From positions 1-12,831 of the forward strand of contig LUYY01000142.1 of NCBI GenBank assembly GCA_001603415.1: DNA of 12,831 nucleotides, read 5' to 3'. The notes beneath the pieces were generated by a model. The model was not told the DNA's origin and did not search any database. It saw only the letters and a list, made by a program, of their open reading frames with translations. Below are positions 1 to 6,059 of the stretch, piece by piece; within the stretch, counting starts at the first letter, position 1; each line of letters begins with the position of its first letter. The position numbers and the translations under genes were made by a program. This DNA comes from Bacteroidales bacterium Bact_07. GTDB taxonomy: Bacteria; Bacteroidota; Bacteroidia; Bacteroidales; Tenuifilaceae.

Positions 1-1
1 A

Positions 2-931
2 GATTTTAAAGACCCCGAAGGTGATGAAATGGCTCGCTTTAATGCCTGGATTCAGGTTCACAATATCCCCGCCGATGCCAAAAAACCAAGCGGTTTATAC
101 TTTGTAAGTCAAAACGAGGGTAACGGATTATCGCCAGAAATTGGCGACTGGGTGCTTTACTCTTACACCGAAAAAACACTCGACGGGTTGGTTTGGCTAT
201 CGGATAATAGCGATATAGTTAAGCTATATGACCGGTTTGATATCAACTACCATTACACACCCGTTTTTGCTAAATACGAAAAAGCACCAATACAAATAAC
301 CGGATTCAGCAGAACAATGCTGAAAGGTGTTTTTGAAGGGTTAGGCTACCTAAAGGAAAGTGGCAAAGCCACTCTTTACATACCATACCATTTGGGTTAT
401 GGCACAACAAGCGCAAGCAACGGTTTGGGTTACCAGTCGCTTATATACGAACTCGAACTCCTAAAGGTGATAAAGGACCCCCGCGCTTATGAGAAAAGCC
501 TGATTGATAATTATATTGCACAGAATTACCCTGGTCTTCAACCTATAAACGATAGCATTTACTACATTCAACTTTCACCACCCACTGTTGACACTGTAAC
601 CCTTGCCAAGGATTCCATTGCCTATGTTTACTACAAGGGAATGTTTCTCGATGGTTTTGTTTTTGATTCCAATATCGATAGCGTAGCCCAAAGGCTTGGC
701 CGCAAGTTTAGCTCAACCGACTCGCTAAAAGTAACCGTTGGCGGAAAAGAAGTAATAAAAGGGTTTAGCCAAGCGCTAATAAACATGAAGAAAGGTGAAT
801 GGGGCCGTGCAATTATTCCTTCGTTCTGCGGATACGATTCAATTGGCAATAGCAATATTCCACCTTTTACTCCACTTGTCTTTGACATCTATTTTAGCAG
901 CAAGGGCAAAGCATCAACCAAACCCAAATAG
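2..931 (+). CDS. FKBP-type peptidyl-prolyl cis-trans isomerase, 5' truncated
   Basis: The product would catalyse cis-trans isomerisation of X-Pro bonds, probably as an envelope folding factor. The frame is open to the window edge and the residues before the first ATG (position 29) read as ordinary coding sequence, so the true start and any signal sequence lie outside. Counting from that ATG there are two FKBP-like domains. The first spans about residues 22-148, with a core near 88-125 (ITGF, then IPYHLGYG). The second spans about 176-290 and keeps the FDS motif (Asp213), VIKGFSQAL (242-250), the IIPSF strand (262-266) and GYD (268-270). Domain 2 looks more like an active FKBP than domain 1, which has no FDSS-like loop. 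The layout resembles the GldI-like isomerases common in Bacteroidota, but without the N-terminus I do not assign that name. It ends 2 bp from the opposing methylase stop. Confidence 0.85.
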   Translation, partial: DFKDPEGDEMARFNAWIQVHNIPADAKKPSGLYFVSQNEGNGLSPEIGDWVLYSYTEKTLDGLVWLSDNSDIVKLYDRFDINYHYTPVFAKYEKAPIQITGFSRTMLKGVFEGLGYLKESGKATLYIPYHLGYGTTSASNGLGYQSLIYELELLKVIKDPRAYEKSLIDNYIAQNYPGLQPINDSIYYIQLSPPTVDTVTLAKDSIAYVYYKGMFLDGFVFDSNIDSVAQRLGRKFSSTDSLKVTVGGKEVIKGFSQALINMKKGEWGRAIIPSFCGYDSIGNSNIPPFTPLVFDIYFSSKGKASTKPK

Positions 932-933
932 AT

Positions 934-1650
934 TTAGGTCAGTAAAGCAAATACAGTATTTTTCTTATTGATATCGGGGAGTGGTAGGGTTTTCCACGCC
1001 CTTACTGTTTTTGTAACAATTAACTCGTTACCCGATGCAACCTCAATAGCAATGGTAATGGATGTTTGGTCGCTGCAAACGCTTAGCAACTCCCTAAATA
1101 GTTGCAGGTTACGATACGGGGCTTCGATAAAGAGTTGAGTTTGCCCCTCGGTGCGTGAGCGCTGTTCAAGTAGCCTTATTCGCTTGCGCCTTTCATCGGG
1201 TTTTATAGGGAGGTAGCCCACAAAGGCAAAATTTTGGCCGTTAAGGCCACTCGCCATAAGCGTAAGCAAAATTGAACTTGGGCCAACCAATGGAATCACC
1301 TTAATTCCCCTGCGGTGTGCCGCGGCAACCAGAATGGCTCCGGGGTCAGCAACGGCGGGTACTCCAGCCTCCGACATCAGCCCCATATCGCTGCCATTAA
1401 GCAGCGGGGTAAGCATATTCTCTACCTCCTCCGGCTGTGAATGCTCGTTAAGCACAAAAAAGGTTAACTCGTCGATAGGTTTTTCAACCTTTATGCGCGA
1501 TAAGTACCTACGCGCAGTTCTCAACTCCTCAACCACAAAGAAGGTTAAGTGTCGGGTTATGTCGATAACACGTTGGGGTAAAACGTATTCAGGTTCGCTC
1601 TCGCTAATAGGAGTAGGAATTAGATATAGTTTTCCTTTAACATCAGCCAT
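934..1650 (-). CDS. RsmI-like SAM-dependent methyltransferase (tetrapyrrole methylase fold)
   Basis: A 238-residue protein of the RsmI/COG0313 family, whose best-known member 2'-O-methylates C1402 of 16S rRNA. The N-terminus (GKLYLIPTP, residues 6-14) matches the family start. MGLMSEAGVPAVADPG (about 88-103) corresponds to the family's SDAGxPxxSDPG SAM-binding segment. IPLVGPSSILLTLMASG (about 118-134) and FVGYLP match the next conserved blocks. The N-terminal block continues SESEPEYVLP instead of the canonical GNLxDI, which suggests the second, divergent paralogue seen in Bacteroidota rather than true RsmI, so the substrate is uncertain. The ATG at 1650 is chosen because homology begins there and AGAAGG lies about 10 nt upstream. 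An upstream ATG at 1857 would run antisense through the neighbouring permease gene. It diverges from that gene across 46 bp. Confidence 0.85.
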   Translation of the reverse strand: MADVKGKLYLIPTPISESEPEYVLPQRVIDITRHLTFFVVEELRTARRYLSRIKVEKPIDELTFFVLNEHSQPEEVENMLTPLLNGSDMGLMSEAGVPAVADPGAILVAAAHRRGIKVIPLVGPSSILLTLMASGLNGQNFAFVGYLPIKPDERRKRIRLLEQRSRTEGQTQLFIEAPYRNLQLFRELLSVCSDQTSITIAIEVASGNELIVTKTVRAWKTLPLPDINKKNTVFALLT

Positions 1651-1696
1651 TTTTTCAATCCTTCTGTCTATATTTACTAAAATTTTCACGAAGGTA

Positions 1697-2614
1697 ATGC
1701 AAATGTTCCGATATGTAAAGTTTTTGGTTTTGAACCGCAATGCCATTTTGGTTTTTGCCGTTATTGCAGGAATTTTAGTAGGTGAGCATGCAAACACTTT
1801 AAAATTTCTGACATTCCCCGCATTAGCGCTGACCATGACATTCTCCATGACAGGCATGAGCCTTGTGCAGCTTAGGAACGAACCTCATGTTTATAAGCCA
1901 ATGTTTACCGGTGTCCTCTTAAATTACGTAATATTTTCGGCTGTTATGCTACCATTGGCATACTGGTTGATGCCCACCAAAGATCTTTTCTATGGGTTTG
2001 TGATAATAGCAGCCACACCACCTGGGGTTGCCGTAATTCCTTTCTCCTTTATCTTACGTGGCAATGTGGTTTTTGCGATCATATCGGTTACCGGTGCATT
2101 TTTGGGCTCCATAATACTTGCCCCAGTAATGGTGAAACTATTTGCAGCCTCATCGGGCATTAATCCTATCGATTTGCTATGGCTAATGCTACAACTTGTT
2201 GTTGCACCACTAATTGTTTCGCGCTTTCTGCTTTGGAAACCCATTAAACCTTTTATTGAAAAGGTTAGGGGTAAAGTTGTGGATTGGGGATTTGCATTGC
2301 TAATTTTTGTAGCGGTGGGCTTAAACAGGCAGGTTTTCTTTTCTTCACCTACGCTACTATTAAGCATCGCTGGAATTTTGGTTGTTACCATTTTTGGGCT
2401 TGGACACATTACCAACGTTGTGGCACGATACCTGAAAATTCCTCAGGATAAACGAATCCCAATGGTAATGATTGTGGCAATAAAAAGTTCAGGTTTTTCA
2501 GTTTTCACAGCGCTATCGCTTTTTGGGAAGGAAGCCGCTATTCCTTCGGCCGTTATGGCCGTTATTGTTTTGCTCTATTTAATATTTTTGTCAATCAAAT
2601 CAAAAGCATTGTAG
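1697..2614 (+). CDS. BASS-like 10-helix permease (bile acid:sodium symporter superfamily)
   Basis: A 305-residue, very hydrophobic protein with about ten membrane segments and both short ends, the size and layout of bile-acid symporter/arsenite permease (BART superfamily) proteins. The most telling block is AATPPGVAVIPF (105-116) followed by RGN (121-123), matching the broken helix 4 of BASS proteins. A second is KSSGFSV (263-269) near the C-terminus, matching the second broken helix. At the positions where BASS proteins usually have Ser-Asn and Glu/Gln for sodium, this protein appears to have Val-Ile and Ile/Lys, so sodium coupling and substrate are doubtful. The start could be 1697 or the in-frame ATG at 1703. 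The AAGG at 1691-1694 is better spaced for 1703. The hydrolase gene follows with no gap, so the two are probably cotranscribed. An auxin-efflux-type permease is a less likely alternative. Confidence 0.75.
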   Translation: MQMFRYVKFLVLNRNAILVFAVIAGILVGEHANTLKFLTFPALALTMTFSMTGMSLVQLRNEPHVYKPMFTGVLLNYVIFSAVMLPLAYWLMPTKDLFYGFVIIAATPPGVAVIPFSFILRGNVVFAIISVTGAFLGSIILAPVMVKLFAASSGINPIDLLWLMLQLVVAPLIVSRFLLWKPIKPFIEKVRGKVVDWGFALLIFVAVGLNRQVFFSSPTLLLSIAGILVVTIFGLGHITNVVARYLKIPQDKRIPMVMIVAIKSSGFSVFTALSLFGKEAAIPSAVMAVIVLLYLIFLSIKSKAL

Positions 2615-3376
2615 GTGAAAATTACTTTTCTTGGAACAGGAACATCGCAGGGAATGCCGGTTATTGCATGCCCCTGTCCAATTTGCCAATCAACCGACCC
2701 CCGCGACTGGCGACTAAGAACCTCGGCACTAATTGAGCATCAAGGTATTAACATTGTGATTGATGCCGGGCCCGATTTCCGGCAGCAAATGCTCCGAGCC
2801 AAGGTTAAAACATTACACGCCATTCTGCTTACCCACGAACATCGCGACCACATCTCAGGTCTGGACGATGTTAGGGCTTACAATTGGCTCCAGAAAAGGC
2901 CTATGGATATTTGGGGTGAGGATAGAGTGCTAACCGAACTGAAAAGGGAATACAGCTATGTTTTTGCCGAACATAAATACCCGGGAATACCTGAATTTGA
3001 ACTACATAGTATCGATGGTCAAGCGTTCGATGTGATGGGGATTACCATTACCCCCATAAGGGTTTATCATTATAAACTGCCTATTTACGGGTTCAGGATT
3101 GGCGATTTAACTTACATTACCGATGCCAACTTTATCCCCGAAGAAGAAAAAGAAAAAATCATTGGCACAAAGTATTTGGTGATAAATGCCCTTAGGATGC
3201 AAAAACACATCTCGCACTTTTCGCTGCCCGAAGCACTCGAGTTGATATCGCAGCTAAGTCCTCGCAAGGCTTTTATTACTCACATTGGCCACCAAATGGG
3301 CTTTCACAACGATATTTCCAAATCGTTACCCGAAAATGTATGCCTTGCCTACGATGGACTTGAGTTAGAATTTTAA
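2615..3376 (+). CDS. PhnP-like MBL-fold metallo-hydrolase
   Basis: A 253-residue cytoplasmic hydrolase of the metallo-beta-lactamase fold, COG1235/PhnP-like subgroup, in which PhnP is a cyclic phosphodiesterase. Metal-binding elements are visible: THEHRDH (73-79) provides three His and one Asp, with likely further ligands His152, Asp170 and His223. A Cys cluster (Cys19, Cys21, Cys24) after the opening GTGTSQG motif corresponds to the structural zinc site of PhnP-type enzymes, and the RLRTSALI segment (33-40) is also typical. The start is GTG at 2615, immediately after the permease stop TAG. The homologous N-terminus MKITFLGTG begins exactly there, so translation is probably coupled to the permease. 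No phosphonate genes are nearby, so this is not called phnP and the substrate remains unknown. Its stop shares TTAA with the convergent MFS gene. Confidence 0.87.
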   Translation: MKITFLGTGTSQGMPVIACPCPICQSTDPRDWRLRTSALIEHQGINIVIDAGPDFRQQMLRAKVKTLHAILLTHEHRDHISGLDDVRAYNWLQKRPMDIWGEDRVLTELKREYSYVFAEHKYPGIPEFELHSIDGQAFDVMGITITPIRVYHYKLPIYGFRIGDLTYITDANFIPEEEKEKIIGTKYLVINALRMQKHISHFSLPEALELISQLSPRKAFITHIGHQMGFHNDISKSLPENVCLAYDGLELEF

Positions 3377-4554
3377 TCGGCTTTTTCGACCTTTATTAGC
3401 GCAATAAAGGTAAGAGTAGATAGGATAACGAATATCACTCCTGCTGAAGTTAGGGCAAGCGTTAAACTCCACCTATCAGTAAGCCAGCCGAAAAAAGGCC
3501 CCCAAATAGAGAATATAATCCGAATAATAAAATTTCTCACCGACAGAATCGTAGCCCTCATAGGGGCTGGTGCAATTCTATTAATGCTATCCTTAAGTAT
3601 GGGCGTAGCAACGCCTCGCGCCAGGTAGAACAGCACTATAAAAGGCATAGCCCAGTAATACCTTATTAACCCCGATGCCACAAAACCCATCGATAGGAAA
3701 AGAATTAGCAATATAATGGTTCTAATCCGGCCCAATTGAAGTTCAACCCTATAGGCAAACATGGCCGCAATTCCCACCAGCAGGTTTAGGGCAGTCCAAA
3801 TAGCACCGTAGATTTCAACGGGCGTTTCAGCCCGGATTAGCCACGGTTGAACAAACCATGCCATGGTTAAGGTTGATGCCCCCACCACCGACGAAAGCAG
3901 TATGTTCCAGCGCAAGCGCAAATCCTTAATTAGAGCAAACCTTACTACATCAACTATTTGCTTCCAGCCCAACTCCAATCGGTTATGTTCGGTTTTGGGT
4001 TCAATAAGGGTAATGGCAGCCGGCACGGCAGCAAGGGCAACAAGGGTTTGCCCGTAATATGGGTAACGTATGCTTACCGCCGCAAGTAACCCTCCAAGTA
4101 TTCCCGCAGAAGCCTCGGCAAAGTTTCCCGCCGATGTCATTCGGCCTTCATGCTTTATATACCTCTCTTGCTGCTTTGCGTCAACAAGGCTATCGTAAAG
4201 CAGCGCTGAATCGGCACCGGAAATCATGCTTTGCCCAAACCCAAGCACAACCTCGGCTGCAAAGAATCCCCAAAAACCATACGATAGCGAATAGATGGCG
4301 AAGCCAATAAACCCTAAAACCGCACCAATGGCAATGGTGTTTTTTCGCCCAAGCACATCGGCAAAGTAACCCGATGGTATCTCAAGCAAAACAATGGATA
4401 GCGAGTAAACGCTTTGAAGAATAAAAACCTGGCTTACACTTAACCCATTTGCCTTGTAAAAAAGAACTACAATGGGCATCACCAGCATGAACCAATGCGA
4501 AACCCTAAGAATGTAAAGGCGTATTAGGTTATGGCGCAATACATCTTGACTCAT
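3373..4554 (-). CDS. MFS transporter
   Basis: A 393-residue inner-membrane protein with about twelve hydrophobic segments, the standard length and layout of the major facilitator superfamily. The loop between helices 2 and 3 carries the MFS A motif, GYFADVLGRKN (62-72), preceded by EIPS, as in many drug or multi-substrate exporters. The helix 4 region has SGADSALLYDSL (112-123), common in uncharacterised MFS proteins of this type. Substrate cannot be read from sequence. The chosen start is the ATG at 4554. A GTG two codons upstream (4560) is also in frame, and neither has a clear Shine-Dalgarno sequence. The gene converges on the hydrolase gene with a 4-bp overlap. The upstream amidohydrolase-like gene is on the same strand, but 141 bp separate them and cotranscription is uncertain. 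Confidence 0.9.
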   Translation of the reverse strand: MSQDVLRHNLIRLYILRVSHWFMLVMPIVVLFYKANGLSVSQVFILQSVYSLSIVLLEIPSGYFADVLGRKNTIAIGAVLGFIGFAIYSLSYGFWGFFAAEVVLGFGQSMISGADSALLYDSLVDAKQQERYIKHEGRMTSAGNFAEASAGILGGLLAAVSIRYPYYGQTLVALAAVPAAITLIEPKTEHNRLELGWKQIVDVVRFALIKDLRLRWNILLSSVVGASTLTMAWFVQPWLIRAETPVEIYGAIWTALNLLVGIAAMFAYRVELQLGRIRTIILLILFLSMGFVASGLIRYYWAMPFIVLFYLARGVATPILKDSINRIAPAPMRATILSVRNFIIRIIFSIWGPFFGWLTDRWSLTLALTSAGVIFVILSTLTFIALIKVEKAD

Positions 4555-4695
4555 ACCCACAAATGTAATTCAACATTGAGTTTCTATTTACTAATCTCGG
4601 TTAAAAAGGGCATTCAACTTCAAGAGATGACCTTAATGATTTAGCAATTACTTATTACAGCTATTGCTCTATAGCATTGAATGTAGAAGCCTATT

Positions 4696-5979
4696 TCACT
4701 TCATCTTTTCAGCCCTTCCGCCTTTAATCACCCTCTTTATCCTCGTGAAATCGAACTTGCTTTCGGTGTCGTTTTTTGGAAATACAACAAGGTCGGCGGT
4801 GTAGCCTATGGCTATTTTGCCTTTGTGGTTATGAATGGCAAGGGTTTTGGCAGCATTGAATGATGATATCTTACCAATTTCGGGTATAGTAAAACCAGCC
4901 TCTAAAAGTAGATTTTGTTCCTGAGCAAAGGCAGAACCATCGAATGGCATATTGCAGCCAATGCGCAATTCAACCCCCTTATCGTGTAGTGTTCTAACAT
5001 ACTCCATCAGGTGTGTAAATCCATACCTTAAGCGTTGCTTAATGGCTTCGGTTGGCTCAATACCACAAGTAGTAAAACCCGAATCGACAAAATGCTTTAT
5101 CCGGTAAAGCCCTGTGGAAAGCGACGCGTTGTTTGAACCGAGAATTGCAGCAACGGAATCGAGCAACGATGGGCTATTTTCAGCCATGTATGATATTCCC
5201 TCAATAGCCAACAGTTCATCGGGTATGTTTTGCTTAATACCATAAACATTAACTATTCTATTTTCCACCATACCGTTTGAGCCTGTAAGCAAAAGCAAAG
5301 GGTTTACAATTGATTGTACACCCTCTACATTCTTGGGATAGCTCAACCCATTTTGAATTCCGGTAAGAATCCAAAAGCTACTGCTGCTTGAATTGGCTTC
5401 GTCATTACCCTTGTAAACACCCTTAATAAAAAGGCAAGGCGACAGGCTGGGATTAAATGCAGATTTTCCATCTTCAATCAACCGGGCAGCAATAATATCA
5501 GTGAGCTTAGGATTTGGCTTCCAGCTCTCGATTTGTGAAACCCATGCCGAATCGGGCTCAGCATCAACCACGGTTGTTACACCGTAGGGTAAGAAATGTT
5601 TGGAAACTATGCTGCGGTAAAAGGTTGTAAGGCTCTTGGGATGGGTATCAAAGGCCTTGCCATTCGATTTGAAGAAGCAGGCAATGGAAGTATGGCTGTC
5701 GATAAAACCGGGCAAAACGATACCGCCATCGGCATCAACCACCTTGCGGGTGCGAACAGGCTCGCCTGCATCAATAATTCCAACTATGGTATCGCCTTTA
5801 ACCAGTACAGTTTTCCCTTCAACCAAACCGCTATCGGTAAGTATAATGGCATTCTCCACAATCAAATCGTAACGCTTGGGCTTTTTGCAACCGCTTATAC
5901 CTACCATAACGGTTAAGGTAAAAACAATTAAAGTAAATCGATTCATAGGGGTTAAGGTTACAGTAACATTATGCGACAT
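4696..5979 (-). CDS. Amidohydrolase-fold lipoprotein with degenerate metal site
   Basis: A 427-residue exported protein. The N-terminus has a hydrophobic stretch and a lipobox ending ISGC, so Cys31 is probably lipidated. The rest resembles imidazolonepropionase/dipeptidase-type amidohydrolases: a composite beta domain (about 37-90), PGFIDSH (90-96), YGVTTVVDA (132-140), and a C-terminal block with AGFTIPEIGKISSFNAAKTL (361-380) and YTADLVVF (393-400). The metal HxH motif reads HTS (96-98). Where the family has a catalytic Asp in a GTD-like motif, this protein has GCN (341-343). Residues about 190-300 match nothing I recognise. It may be a non-hydrolytic relative or an enzyme with a rearranged site. 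ATG 5979 is supported by GAGGTG 8 nt upstream. ATG 5946 would give a more usual signal peptide (start MNRF) and is a real alternative. The peptidase terminator lies just upstream. Confidence 0.8.
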   Translation of the reverse strand: MSHNVTVTLTPMNRFTLIVFTLTVMVGISGCKKPKRYDLIVENAIILTDSGLVEGKTVLVKGDTIVGIIDAGEPVRTRKVVDADGGIVLPGFIDSHTSIACFFKSNGKAFDTHPKSLTTFYRSIVSKHFLPYGVTTVVDAEPDSAWVSQIESWKPNPKLTDIIAARLIEDGKSAFNPSLSPCLFIKGVYKGNDEANSSSSSFWILTGIQNGLSYPKNVEGVQSIVNPLLLLTGSNGMVENRIVNVYGIKQNIPDELLAIEGISYMAENSPSLLDSVAAILGSNNASLSTGLYRIKHFVDSGFTTCGIEPTEAIKQRLRYGFTHLMEYVRTLHDKGVELRIGCNMPFDGSAFAQEQNLLLEAGFTIPEIGKISSFNAAKTLAIHNHKGKIAIGYTADLVVFPKNDTESKFDFTRIKRVIKGGRAEKMK

Positions 5980-6016
5980 TATTTTTCACCTCGTAAATTT
6001 AGCAACTAACGGGCAA

Positions 6017-6051
6017 AGAAAAAAATAAGGGGTTGCAAATTGCAACCCCTT
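6017..6051 (-). terminator. Rho-independent terminator of the M3 peptidase gene
   Basis: A perfect 12-bp inverted repeat (6027-6038 and 6040-6051, arm AAGGGGTTGCAA) begins 8 nt past the peptidase stop codon. As RNA it would form a stem of about 10 bp with a 5-nt loop. Read on the minus strand it is followed by TTATTTTTTTCTTT, a good U-tract. On the plus strand the following bases are not T-rich, so it acts for the peptidase gene. It ends about 37 nt before the amidohydrolase start. Confidence 0.88.
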
Positions 6052-6059
6052 TGGTTTAT

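Noticed and set aside
1334..1696. Long N-terminal extension of the permease frame
   Set aside because: It is antisense to the conserved part of the methylase gene, is Ser/Thr-rich and unlike a permease. The hydrophobic protein begins at 1697 or 1703.
1651..1857. 69-codon N-terminal extension of the methylase frame
   Set aside because: Family homology starts at the ATG at 1650. The extension would run antisense across the start of the permease gene and resembles no known domain.
2615..3376. Naming the MBL-fold hydrolase phnP
   Set aside because: Only fold and zinc motifs support it. There are no phosphonate-degradation genes nearby, and this subgroup includes proteins of other function.
4560..4567. 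TACATTTG on the minus strand, an exact TAnnTTTG promoter octamer before the MFS gene
   Set aside because: It abuts the start codon, which would require a leaderless message, and no -33 element is at the right distance. Chance occurrence in AT-rich DNA is likely.
4643..4668. Inverted repeat AGCAAT...ATTGCT downstream of the amidohydrolase-like gene
   Set aside because: The arms are only 6 bp and AT-rich, the loop is 14 nt and no T-run follows, so it is not a credible terminator.
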